Of a stretch of 64,000 nucleotides of DNA, positions 49,091 through 57,370 are shown one piece after another. The DNA lies in contig NZ_CANLAG010000003.1 of NCBI RefSeq assembly GCF_947488715.1, positions 186,001 to 250,000 on the forward strand. The letters run 5' to 3'. Position numbers and translations under genes: made by a program. This DNA is from an uncultured Tateyamaria sp. GTDB lineage: Bacteria > Pseudomonadota > Alphaproteobacteria > Rhodobacterales > Rhodobacteraceae. The stretch's first letter is position 1, and the number at the start of each line of letters is the position of its first letter. The notes under the pieces were generated by a model, which ran no database searches, had not been told where the DNA came from, and saw only the letters and a list, made by a program, of their open reading frames with translations.

Positions 49091-49112
49091 TTTTTCCGCA
49101 GGTGCGGAAAAA
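49091..49112. terminator. Hairpin after arsH
   Basis: TTTTTCCGCA, GG, TGCGGAAAAA: a perfect 10-base stem whose A and T ends could support termination in either direction. Confidence 0.6.
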
Positions 49113-49226
49113 GGCGCCCACCCACCGACCCTTTTTGCCGTTCACTGGAAATTGACCCTACGTCACAATGGGTTGCGTGATTTGGGTGCGTCGGTACAGT
49201 TTGCGCGACGTCAGGGGGGATGTTTC

Positions 49227-51143
49227 GTGAAGGATGAGCGTGCACAAGCCGAGTTGATTGCCCTGTTGCATGACATCGAAGGGTTCAGTGCGTTGTCGCC
49301 GGACATTCTGGAGCAGATGGCGCAGACGGCGGCCTATCGCGATGTGGCGCGCGGTGAGGCGCTGATCACCGAGGGCGAGGCGGCGGACACGTTGTATATC
49401 GTGTTGCGGGGTCGGTTTACCGTGTTGTCCGGGGGCCGTGCGATTGCGGAAATTCCCATGGGTGAGCCGATTGGCGAGTTGGCATTCTTTGCCGGCGGGA
49501 CGCGCACGGCCACGGTTGTGGCGGCGCGTGACAGTCTGGTCATGTGTTTGACGCGTGCGGCCTATGACGCCCTGGCGGCGCGCACGCCTGCGTTGGCCAA
49601 TGGGATTCTGGCAGCGGTGTCGCAGCGTTTGGCGCGCACCATTCCGGCCAGCCCGTGTTTGCGGCCCGAGGCGGGTCAGGTCTGTGCGGTGTTTCCGGCG
49701 GCGGGCGGGCAGATTGATCCGGCGTTCATGGATGGGGTGCGGCGTGCCTTTGACCCCGGTGCGGGGTGGCGGGTTCTGGATGTTGCGGCCTGTCCTGAGG
49801 ACCTGCGCCGTGATCCGCGCGCCATGTCGCGTTGGCTGGATGCGCAGGAGGCGGAGCATGGCAGTCTGTTGCTGTTGTGTCCCGACCCGGAGGCGGAGCC
49901 GACCTGGGCAGCGGTGACGGCGAACAATTGCGATGCGGTGTATCTGGTGATGCCCAAGGCGGGCCGCTTTTCACCGGATCAGGGGCCATCGCCGTTGGAA
50001 CGGCAGATCTATGATGCGACCCTGTCGGCGCATTTGCATCTGGTGTTGCATCGCCCGACCTTTGACACCTCTACGACGGGGACGGCGCAGTGGTTGGCGG
50101 AGCGGCCTGTGGGTCTGCATCACCATGTGGCGTTGGACCGGCCTGATGATTTCGCGCGTCTGGCGCGGTTCATGCGGGGCGAGGCGGTGGGGCTTGTGTT
50201 GTGTGGGGGCGGGTCCTTTGGCACGGCGCACCTTGGGGTCATCAAGTCCTTGCAGGAACATGGCTACAGCTTTGACTTTGTTGGGGGAACCAGCGTGGGT
50301 TCGGCCATGGCCGGAGCGCTGGCCATTGGGTTGCACCCCGATGAGATCATGGAGCAGTGCGAGGATATTTTCCTGAAGTCCAAGGCCATGTCGCGTCTGA
50401 CAGTGCCGCGCTATTCGCTGTTGGACCATCACCGGCTGGATGAGGCGTTTCGCAAGCATTACGGCGCGTTCGATGTCGAAGACCTGCCGGTCAACTTTTT
50501 CGCGGTGTCGACCAACCTGACCCACAACGATGTCACCGTGATCCGCAGCGGCCCGCTGTGGCAGGCGATCCGCGCGTCGACGGCGATTCCGGGCGTCTTC
50601 CCGCCCTTTGTGCGCGACGATGGCGAGGTTTTGATCGACGGGGGGCTGATCGACAACGTGCCGCTGACTGCGATGCGCGATGCGAAACCCGGCCCGAACG
50701 TGGTTCTGAACTTTATGCCGGGCAAGCCGTGGACGGTGCGCGCAAAATACGAGGACCTGCCCAACCGGATGGAGGCGCTGACATCCTTGTTGCGCAAGCC
50801 GCGCAAGGGCGTGCCGCGCTATCCCACGGCTTTTGCGGTGCTGGCACGGGCCATGGTGGTCAACGCGCGCAAGCTGTTGCGCCAGATTGATGTGGGCGCG
50901 GACGTGCTGCTGAACATATCGGTTCTGCGCGGCATGAGCTTCATGAGCTGGAAGCGGGGCCGCGAGCTGTTTGAAGCGTCCTATGCCCAGATGGACACGG
51001 TGCTGTCGCAAATCCCCGAACAGGAGGATGCGCTGGCGCGGTTGCGGGCGGCGTCGGACGTGATCAATGCTGATCTTGAGGCCGACACGCCCTTGGCCCC
51101 GGTTCAGCCGCGCCGTTCGACAATCACGGAACCGACCGAGTAA
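49227..51143 (+). CDS. Cyclic nucleotide-binding patatin-like phospholipase (NTE type)
   Basis: A 638-residue product. Residues 15-135 are a cyclic nucleotide-binding domain (EGEAADTLYIVLRGRFTVLS, then GEPIGELAFFAGGTRTATVV). A middle region of unclear fold follows (150-310). Residues 320-490 are a patatin catalytic domain: LCGGGSFGTAHLG oxyanion loop, GGTSVGS with Ser356, and IDGGLIDN with Asp471. It resembles neuropathy-target-esterase-like lysophospholipases controlled by cAMP or a similar ligand. GTG start with AGGGGGGA upstream. Its 3' end overlaps the convergent KAS III gene by 40 bases. Confidence 0.88.
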   Translation: MKDERAQAELIALLHDIEGFSALSPDILEQMAQTAAYRDVARGEALITEGEAADTLYIVLRGRFTVLSGGRAIAEIPMGEPIGELAFFAGGTRTATVVAARDSLVMCLTRAAYDALAARTPALANGILAAVSQRLARTIPASPCLRPEAGQVCAVFPAAGGQIDPAFMDGVRRAFDPGAGWRVLDVAACPEDLRRDPRAMSRWLDAQEAEHGSLLLLCPDPEAEPTWAAVTANNCDAVYLVMPKAGRFSPDQGPSPLERQIYDATLSAHLHLVLHRPTFDTSTTGTAQWLAERPVGLHHHVALDRPDDFARLARFMRGEAVGLVLCGGGSFGTAHLGVIKSLQEHGYSFDFVGGTSVGSAMAGALAIGLHPDEIMEQCEDIFLKSKAMSRLTVPRYSLLDHHRLDEAFRKHYGAFDVEDLPVNFFAVSTNLTHNDVTVIRSGPLWQAIRASTAIPGVFPPFVRDDGEVLIDGGLIDNVPLTAMRDAKPGPNVVLNFMPGKPWTVRAKYEDLPNRMEALTSLLRKPRKGVPRYPTAFAVLARAMVVNARKLLRQIDVGADVLLNISVLRGMSFMSWKRGRELFEASYAQMDTVLSQIPEQEDALARLRAASDVINADLEADTPLAPVQPRRSTITEPTE

Positions 51144-52231
51144 CCGGCCCCGAATGAGCAGATAATGCCGGTGTCACCCTCGGCCAGATCGTCCGAATAC
51201 TGCGAAAAGGCGATGATCGACCCGGCCGAGGACGTGTTGGCATAGTCCTGCAGGATGTTGGGCTGTTCGCCGGGGGCGGGATCGCGGCCCAGGACCTTTT
51301 TGCCAATAAAGTCGTTCATCGACTTGTTGGCCTGATGCAGCCAGAGGCGTTTGAGTTGGTCGGCGGTCACGTCCTCGTCGGCCATGTGGCCTGCGATGTG
51401 CTGGCTGACCATGGGCAGCACTTCCTTGAACACCTTGCGGCCGTTTTGCATGAACTGCATGTCGCGTCGGTCGGCGAGGCCATCGGGGCGCGAACGGCGC
51501 AGGTAGCCGTTATTGTTGCGGATGTTGTTGGAAAACTCGGTGGCGCAGCGGGTCGATTTGATCTCGAAATGCGGGCCTGCGGCGTCTTCGCTGCGTTCGA
51601 TCAGCACGGCGGTGGCCACGTCGCCAAAGATGAAGTGGCAGTCGCGGTCGCGCCATTCGAGGTGGGCGGAGCAGATTTCCGGGTTCACCACCAGCGCCGA
51701 GCGGATTGAGCCCGAGCGCACCATGTCGGCGGCGGCCTGGATCCCGAAGGTCGCGGACGAACAGGCGACGTTCATGTCAAAGGCAAAGCCCTGCACGCCC
51801 AGCAGGTCCTGGATTTCGATGGCCACGGCGGGGTAGGCGCGTTCGAGGTTGGAGGCGGCACAGATCACGGCGCCCACATCGGCGGCGGTCTTGCCTGCGG
51901 CCTTGAGCGCCTTTTGCGCGGCATCCACGGCCATTTCCGCCATGATCGACGGCTCGTCATCGCCGCGTTGGCGCAGGAGCGGGTGCATGACGTCCGGATT
52001 CAGCACGCCCGCCTTGTCCATCACGTAGCGGCGTTCGATGCCGGAGGCTTTGAGGATGAACTCTTCGGAAGAGTGGGGTTTGGCGTCGACCTCACCCGCA
52101 GCGATGGCATCGGCGTGTTCGGCGTTGAACTTGTCCGCGTAGGCGTTGAACGCCTCGACAAGTTCGGTGTTTGAGATCGACAGCTCGGGTGTAAAGACAC
52201 CGGTGCCGGTGATGGCGGGAGTGAAAGACAA
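51104..52231 (-). CDS. Beta-ketoacyl-ACP synthase III family protein
   Basis: A 375-residue thiolase-fold enzyme. NVACSSATFGIQAAAD gives catalytic Cys157, LWLHQANKSMN the His and ILQDYANTSSAGS the Asn. It is longer than FabH and carries extra residues 28-90 (FNAYADKFNAEHADAIAAGE). Such variants may prime unusual acyl chains rather than normal fatty acids. I use a TTG at 52231 with AAAGGGG seven bases upstream, giving SFTPAITGTGVFTPE; an in-frame ATG at 52270 is possible. The rest of the long open frame to 53482 is antisense to the ammonia-lyase gene. Confidence 0.87.
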   Translation of the reverse strand: MSFTPAITGTGVFTPELSISNTELVEAFNAYADKFNAEHADAIAAGEVDAKPHSSEEFILKASGIERRYVMDKAGVLNPDVMHPLLRQRGDDEPSIMAEMAVDAAQKALKAAGKTAADVGAVICAASNLERAYPAVAIEIQDLLGVQGFAFDMNVACSSATFGIQAAADMVRSGSIRSALVVNPEICSAHLEWRDRDCHFIFGDVATAVLIERSEDAAGPHFEIKSTRCATEFSNNIRNNNGYLRRSRPDGLADRRDMQFMQNGRKVFKEVLPMVSQHIAGHMADEDVTADQLKRLWLHQANKSMNDFIGKKVLGRDPAPGEQPNILQDYANTSSAGSIIAFSQYSDDLAEGDTGIICSFGAGYSVGSVIVERRG

Positions 52232-52384
52232 GGCGCGCCCCTTTAGGCTTGTTTGCGCAAACCTATCCATGGGGCGTGGGGGCTGCAAGGCTTGGGCAGA
52301 TGTGCCGTTGCGGCGTTTGACTTGTGCGGCGGGGCGTGTCGGCGCAAGGTGCCCTGTGGGACGACAAGAGTGGAGAGCGCCGCC

Positions 52385-53407
52385 GTGCAATTGATTGAAA
52401 ACCCGTACCGCGCGCAGGGGTTGAGCGGGATGGAGGCGGTGCCGTTTCCGTCGGTGGATGCGCAGGGGCCGCGCGGGTTGTTGGCCCGTTGCCCGCATGC
52501 GGGTGTGACGCCTCTGGTCGAGGCTGCGGGGTTGGCGAACCTGTTGGGTGTGGCGCAGGTGCAGATCAAGGACGAACGGGACCGTATGGGTCTGGGCAGT
52601 TTCAAGGCGCTGGGCGCGGCCTATGTGATAGCCTGCGACGCCGAGGACGGTGCGGCGCGGGGCCAGACCTATGTGACGGCGAGTGCTGGCAATCACGGGT
52701 TGTCGGTGGCGGCGGGGGCGGCGGCCTTTGGCGCGCGGGCGGTGATATTCCTGGCCGAGACGGTGCCGGAGGCCTTTGCCGACCGGTTGCGCGGGATCGG
52801 CGCAGAGGTGGTGCGTGCGGGTGCCGATTACGAGGCGAGCATGGAGGCCGCGATGGCCGAGGCCGAGGCGCGCGGCGCCGTGCTGTTGTCTGACAGTTCG
52901 TGGGACGGGTATTTCGCGCGCCCGCACCGGTTGATGGAGGGGTATAACGCGTTGATGGCAGAGGTGTTCGACCAGATGGCCACCCCGCCCACCCATCTGT
53001 TCTTGCAGGCAGGTGTTGGCGGTTTGGCGGGTGCAGCGGCGGCGATGGCGCGGGGCACCTGGGGGGCGGATGTGCACATCAGGGTGGTAGAGCCAGCGGC
53101 AGCGCCTGCGCTGATGGCGTCGGTACAGGCGGGCCGCGCGGTAGAGGCGCCGGGGCCGGTGTCGGCAATGGGGCGGCTGGATTGCAAGGTGCCGTCGCTG
53201 ATTGCCTTGCGCGGGTTGGCGCGGGATGCGGATGCGTTCATGACCATCACCGAAGACGAAGGGTTTGCAGGCGCGCAGGCGGCGGCGGATCATGGGTTTG
53301 ACAGCACGCCGTCCGGGGCGGCGGGGCTGGCCGGAGCGCTGGCGGGGCCAGACCTGCCCGGCGATGCGCGGGTGCTGGTGATCCTGTCGGAGGGGCCCGA
53401 GGCATGA
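52385..53407 (+). CDS. Diaminopropionate ammonia-lyase-like PLP enzyme
   Basis: A 340-residue fold-type II PLP enzyme. GLGSFKALGAAY carries the Schiff-base Lys74; TASAGNHGLSVAAGA is the substrate/phosphate loop; SWDGYFARPHRLMEGY and THLFLQAGVGGLAGA match diaminopropionate ammonia-lyase (DpaL), though it is shorter than the roughly 400-residue E. coli enzyme. DpaL turns 2,3-diaminopropionate into pyruvate and ammonia; threonine dehydratase-like or EutB-like activity is an alternative. GTG start, GGAGAGC upstream. First gene of a five-gene operon; overlaps the M24 gene as ATGA. Confidence 0.83.
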   Translation: MQLIENPYRAQGLSGMEAVPFPSVDAQGPRGLLARCPHAGVTPLVEAAGLANLLGVAQVQIKDERDRMGLGSFKALGAAYVIACDAEDGAARGQTYVTASAGNHGLSVAAGAAAFGARAVIFLAETVPEAFADRLRGIGAEVVRAGADYEASMEAAMAEAEARGAVLLSDSSWDGYFARPHRLMEGYNALMAEVFDQMATPPTHLFLQAGVGGLAGAAAAMARGTWGADVHIRVVEPAAAPALMASVQAGRAVEAPGPVSAMGRLDCKVPSLIALRGLARDADAFMTITEDEGFAGAQAAADHGFDSTPSGAAGLAGALAGPDLPGDARVLVILSEGPEA

Positions 53408-54549
53408 CATTTGAGGTCGCCGAATACGAAGCGCGGCTGGCGCGGGCGCAGGGCCTGATGGCGGCGGCTGGTCTGGATGCACTGATGCTGACCACGGAGC
53501 CGGAGGTGCGTTATTTCACCGGGTTCCTGACGCGGTTCTGGGAAAGCCCGACGCGGCCCTGGTTCCTGATCGTGCCTGTGCGCGGCAAGCCGGTGGCGGT
53601 GATCCCGTCCATCGGTGCGCCGCTGATGGGGGCGACGTGGCTGGACGATATCCGCACGTGGCGCAGCCCGGATTACGAGGACGACGGTGTGTTGCTGGCG
53701 GCCGCGACGCTTGCCGATCTGGTGCCTGCTGGGGGCGTGGTCGGTGTACCAAGTGGGCCGGAGACGCATCTGCGCCTGCCGCTCGACAGCTGGCACGCGC
53801 TGCACGCGGCGCTGCCCGACCGGACGTTTGGGGGTGATGCAGGCGTGATGCGCCGGTTGCGGATGATCAAGTCGGAGGCCGAGATCGACAGGATCCAGAT
53901 CGCCTGTGCCATTGCCGACGCGGCCTTTGCCCGCGTGCCGGAGATCGCGGCGGAAGGCGTGCCGCTGTCGCATATCTTTCGCCGGTTCCAACTGCTGTGC
54001 CTGACCGAGGGGGCCGATTGGGTGTCCTATGTGGCGGGCGGCGCGGGGCCTGGGGGCTATGGTGACATCATCGCGCCCGCGACGGACGTGCCGCTGGCGG
54101 CGGGTGATGTGCTGATGCTGGACACCGGCGTGGTGCGCGACGGCTATTTCAGCGACTATGACCGCAACTGGTCCGTCGGCCCGCCCGACGCGCAGACCGC
54201 CGAGGCCTATGCGCGGTTGATCGACGCCAGCGACAGCGCCCTTGAGATCGCGCGCCCCGGCATCCGCGCCTGCGACCTGTTTCACGCCATGGACAAGGTG
54301 CTGACCGGCGGTGCGGGCGGGTCGGACGCCGGGCGCTATGGGCATGGGCTGGGCATGCAGCTGACCGAATGGCCGTCGCTGATCCCGGCGGACGAAACGG
54401 TGCTGGAGCCGGGCATGGTGCTGACGCTGGAGCCGGGGCTGGAACTCGCCCCCGGCCGGACCATGGTGCACGAGGAAAACATCGTGATCACCGAGGACGG
54501 TGCCGCCTATCTGTCGGTTCCGGCGCCCAGCGAACTGCCGGTGATCTGA
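53404..54549 (+). CDS. M24 family metallopeptidase-like (Xaa-Pro dipeptidase / ectoine hydrolase-like)
   Basis: A 381-residue pita-bread-fold enzyme with an N-terminal creatinase-type domain. All five metal ligands are visible in VLMLDTGV, SDYDRNWSV, GHGLGMQL, LTLEPGLEL and VHEENIVI, so it should be active. Members cleave Xaa-Pro dipeptides, creatine or the ectoine ring (EutD/DoeA). The neighbours favour a small-molecule amide rather than a peptide. Four-base overlap with the lyase gene and one base before the racemase. Confidence 0.88.
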   Translation: MTFEVAEYEARLARAQGLMAAAGLDALMLTTEPEVRYFTGFLTRFWESPTRPWFLIVPVRGKPVAVIPSIGAPLMGATWLDDIRTWRSPDYEDDGVLLAAATLADLVPAGGVVGVPSGPETHLRLPLDSWHALHAALPDRTFGGDAGVMRRLRMIKSEAEIDRIQIACAIADAAFARVPEIAAEGVPLSHIFRRFQLLCLTEGADWVSYVAGGAGPGGYGDIIAPATDVPLAAGDVLMLDTGVVRDGYFSDYDRNWSVGPPDAQTAEAYARLIDASDSALEIARPGIRACDLFHAMDKVLTGGAGGSDAGRYGHGLGMQLTEWPSLIPADETVLEPGMVLTLEPGLELAPGRTMVHEENIVITEDGAAYLSVPAPSELPVI

Positions 54550-54550
54550 C

Positions 54551-55282
54551 ATGGCCTATGCCTACACCCGCGCGCCGGAAGAGCGGCCCAAGCTGGGACT
54601 GATAGCCCTTCAGGCCGACCGCACGATGGAGGATGACTTTCGCCGCCTGATGCCCGCCGATGTCAGCCTGCTGGTGTCGCGCGTGCCGTCCGGGCTGGAA
54701 GTCACCCCCGACAGCTTGGCAGAGATGGAGGGGCACCTGAGCGCATCTGCCGCGCTGTTTCCGGAGGGCCACGGCTTTGCCGTGATCGGCTATGGCTGTA
54801 CCTCGGCCACGGCACAGATCGGGGCGGAGCGTGTGGCGGATCAGGTGCGCAAAGGGGCCGAGACGGCCCATGTGACCGACCCTGTTACGGCCCTGATTGC
54901 CGCCTGTGCTGCCGTTCAGGCGCGCCGGATCGCCATCCTGTCGCCCTATGTGGCGTCGGTGTCCGACAGGCTGCGTCACGTGCTGGTGGCAGCGGGCATC
55001 GACACGCCGACCTTTGGCAGCTTTGACGAGGCCAACGAGGCGGCGGTGGCGGGGATTGACGCGGCCTCCATCACCGATGCGACGCTGGACATGATGCAGG
55101 GCGCACAAGTGGATGTGGTGTTTCTGTCCTGCACCAACCTGCGCACGCTGGATGTGATTGGCCCGTTGCAGGCGCGGCTGGGCGTGCCGGTGATGTCCAG
55201 CAATCTGGTTCTGGCCTGGCACATGCTGCATCTGGCGTGGCAGGGGCCGGGGCAGCCAGGCGGTTTGCTGGGCCTGAAATAA
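54551..55282 (+). CDS. EutA-like Asp/Glu racemase superfamily protein
   Basis: A 243-residue protein. It opens KLGLIALQADRTMEDDFRRL and has two candidate catalytic cysteines, Cys83 in GYGCTSATAQIG and Cys194 in LSCTNLRTLDVI, the arrangement of maleate isomerase, arylmalonate decarboxylase and EutA of ectoine utilisation. EutA itself has no settled activity. It starts one base after the M24 stop, so the two are strongly coupled. Confidence 0.85.
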   Translation: MAYAYTRAPEERPKLGLIALQADRTMEDDFRRLMPADVSLLVSRVPSGLEVTPDSLAEMEGHLSASAALFPEGHGFAVIGYGCTSATAQIGAERVADQVRKGAETAHVTDPVTALIAACAAVQARRIAILSPYVASVSDRLRHVLVAAGIDTPTFGSFDEANEAAVAGIDAASITDATLDMMQGAQVDVVFLSCTNLRTLDVIGPLQARLGVPVMSSNLVLAWHMLHLAWQGPGQPGGLLGLK

Positions 55283-55358
55283 CGAAATTCGCGCAGCGCC
55301 TTGTGTCCGGGGTCACGTCGGTGTTTTTCTATGCCCAGATTCAAGGAGATGACGGCAT

Positions 55359-56591
55359 ATGAAACTGGGTTGTATCGGCGACGATTTCACCGGGTCCAGC
55401 GATCTGGCCAATACGCTGGCCAAGGCGGGGATGCGCGCCACGCAATATACGGGCGTGCCTGCGGGCAACGCGGACCCATCCGTCGAAGCGGGTGTTGTGG
55501 CGCTCAAGACCCGATCGGTGCCGGTGGCCGAGGCGGTCGAGAAATCGCTGGCCGCGTTGCAGTGGTTGCAGGCGCAAGGGTGCACGCAGTTCTTTTTCAA
55601 ATATTGCTCGACCTTTGACAGCACGGCGGAGGGCAATATCGGCCCCGTCGCCGATGCGTTGGCCGAGGCGCTGGAGGCGCACAAGGTTATCGTCTGCCCG
55701 GCTTTTCCCGGCACGGGGCGGTCGGTCTATCAGGGGCATTTGTTCGTGAATGACGTGCTGCTGAACGAAAGCGGGATGCAGAACCATCCGCTGACGCCGA
55801 TGACGGACCCCGACCTGCGCCGCTGGCTGGCACCGCAGACGCGCTACAGCGTGGGCCATGTGGGGCCGGGGCCGGTCTTTGGCGGGGCTGCGGCGATTGC
55901 GGCGGCGCTGGAGGGGGAACACGGTAAAGGCCATCGCCACATCGTGGTGGATGCGATCCGCGACGAGGATTTGCGCGCCATTGGCGAGGCGGCGCGGGAT
56001 CTGCCGTTGATCACCGGGGGATCGGGCGTGGCACTGGGCCTGCCCGCGAATTTCGGCTGTGTGGCGGGCGATGTCCCGTGGCAAGGGCAGGGGGGCCGCG
56101 CGGTGGCCCTGTCCGGGTCCTGTTCGGTGGCCACCCGGGCGCAGGTGGCGCGGCACGCCGCCTGGCACCCGGCACGCGAGATCGTCGCGGCGGATGTGAT
56201 CGAGGGGCGTCTGTCCGCGCAAGACATTGCCACTTGGTTGCTGGATCAAGACGGCCTGCCGCTGGCCTATAGCTCGGCGGATCCCGACGATGTGCGGGCG
56301 GTGCAAGAGCAATATGGCCGCGAACGGTCGGCGGCGGCGCTTGAAGGTGTCTTTGCCGAGGTGGCGCGCCTGTTGCGCGCGGGCGGTGTGACGCGGATCA
56401 TCACGGCGGGGGGCGAGACGTCCGGCGCGGTGGTCGAGGCGCTGGATCTGGGCACGCTCGAGATCGGGCCGGAGATCGACCCCGGCGTGCCTGCGCTGCG
56501 GGCGGGGCCGGATCTGGCGGTGGCGCTGAAGTCGGGGAATTTCGGGGCCGAGGATTTCTTTGAAAAGGCGGACGGGGTGTTGCGCGGATGA
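55359..56591 (+). CDS. otnK: 3-oxo-tetronate kinase (four-carbon acid sugar kinase)
   Basis: A 410-residue kinase of the DUF1537 family. KLGCIGDDFTGSSDLANTLA opens the substrate domain; FFKYCSTFDSTAEGNIG and FPGTGRSVYQGHLFVND follow; the C-terminal nucleotide domain has VTRIITAGGETSGAVVEALD. OtnK phosphorylates 3-oxo-tetronates at C4. AAGGAG precedes the ATG. The gap after the racemase gene is 76 bases, the largest in this operon, and it overlaps otnC by four. Confidence 0.92.
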   Translation: MKLGCIGDDFTGSSDLANTLAKAGMRATQYTGVPAGNADPSVEAGVVALKTRSVPVAEAVEKSLAALQWLQAQGCTQFFFKYCSTFDSTAEGNIGPVADALAEALEAHKVIVCPAFPGTGRSVYQGHLFVNDVLLNESGMQNHPLTPMTDPDLRRWLAPQTRYSVGHVGPGPVFGGAAAIAAALEGEHGKGHRHIVVDAIRDEDLRAIGEAARDLPLITGGSGVALGLPANFGCVAGDVPWQGQGGRAVALSGSCSVATRAQVARHAAWHPAREIVAADVIEGRLSAQDIATWLLDQDGLPLAYSSADPDDVRAVQEQYGRERSAAALEGVFAEVARLLRAGGVTRIITAGGETSGAVVEALDLGTLEIGPEIDPGVPALRAGPDLAVALKSGNFGAEDFFEKADGVLRG

Positions 56592-57238
56592 GCACGGAAA
56601 CCGCATTGCGCGAACAGATATGCCTGCTGGCCCGGTCGCTGTTTGAACGTGGCCTGACCCATGGCAGCACGGGCAATATCTCGGCCCGGACCGAGGATGG
56701 CGGGCTGTTGGTGTCGCCCACGGGCACGAGTTTCGGGCGGCTCGATCCCGGGCGGTTGAGCCGGTTTGACGCGCGCGGTCAGCATGTGGCGGGCGATGCG
56801 CCCACCAAGGAGATGTCGCTGCACAGCGCGTTTTACGACACCCGCAGTACGGCGGGGGCCGTGGTGCACCTACACAGTTGCCACTCGGTCGCGCTGTCGA
56901 TGCTGCCGGTGGAGGATGCGGCGAATTTCCTGCCGCCGCTCACGCCCTACGGCATCATGAAGCTGGGCAAGGTCCAGCTGTTACCGTTTTTTGTACCCGG
57001 TGATCCGGCGATGGGGGCGGCGGTGCGCGGGCTGGCGGGCAAGCGGTCGGCGGTGATGCTGGCCAATCACGGCCCGGTTGTGGCCGCCAAGGACGTCGAG
57101 GCGGCGTGCAACGCCATAGAAGAGCTGGAAGACACCGCGCGCCTGACCCTGATGACGCGGGGCATGTCCCCCCAGGGCCTGACAGAAGTTCAGGTGCAGG
57201 CAGTGGTGACCAAGTTCGACATCGCCTGGGACGACTGA
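56588..57238 (+). CDS. otnC: 3-oxo-tetronate 4-phosphate decarboxylase (class II aldolase fold)
   Basis: A 216-residue class II aldolase-like protein. THGSTGNISART is the phosphate loop, HLHSCHSVALS supplies metal-binding His residues, and VMLANHGPVVAAKDVEAACN the third. OtnC decarboxylates 3-oxo-tetronate 4-phosphate to dihydroxyacetone phosphate and CO2. With OtnK it gives a route from a four-carbon acid to glycolysis. No tetronate dehydrogenase or OtnI isomerase is seen in the window. Confidence 0.92.
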   Translation: MSTETALREQICLLARSLFERGLTHGSTGNISARTEDGGLLVSPTGTSFGRLDPGRLSRFDARGQHVAGDAPTKEMSLHSAFYDTRSTAGAVVHLHSCHSVALSMLPVEDAANFLPPLTPYGIMKLGKVQLLPFFVPGDPAMGAAVRGLAGKRSAVMLANHGPVVAAKDVEAACNAIEELEDTARLTLMTRGMSPQGLTEVQVQAVVTKFDIAWDD

Positions 57239-57284
57239 CGGGCGGTGACGGCCCTGTCATGGGAAAACCAGACCGTCCAACAGT

Positions 57285-57346
57285 GCATATTTTTGGAACA
57301 ATGAAGGATCAGGCGCGCCTTTGCCTTCATTGTTCTTCAAATATGC
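57285..57346. repeat. Long AT-rich inverted repeat between convergent operons
   Basis: Two 23-base arms (57285-57307 and 57324-57346) pair at 20 positions, sharing GCATATTT at the outside and GAACAATGAAGG at the inside, around a 16-base loop that contains AGGCGCGCCT. It sits between two convergent operons, so it may be a bidirectional terminator. I recall similar CAATGAAG / CTTCATTG sequences scattered in roseobacter genomes, so it may also be a dispersed repeat. Confidence 0.65.
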
Positions 57347-57370
57347 AAATCCCGCGCCCGCCAAATAGAG

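Noticed and set aside
52232-53482. N-terminal extension of the KAS III frame to 792 residues.
   Set aside because: It is antisense to the PLP lyase gene, Pro/Arg-rich and without domains; the enzyme itself starts near 52231.
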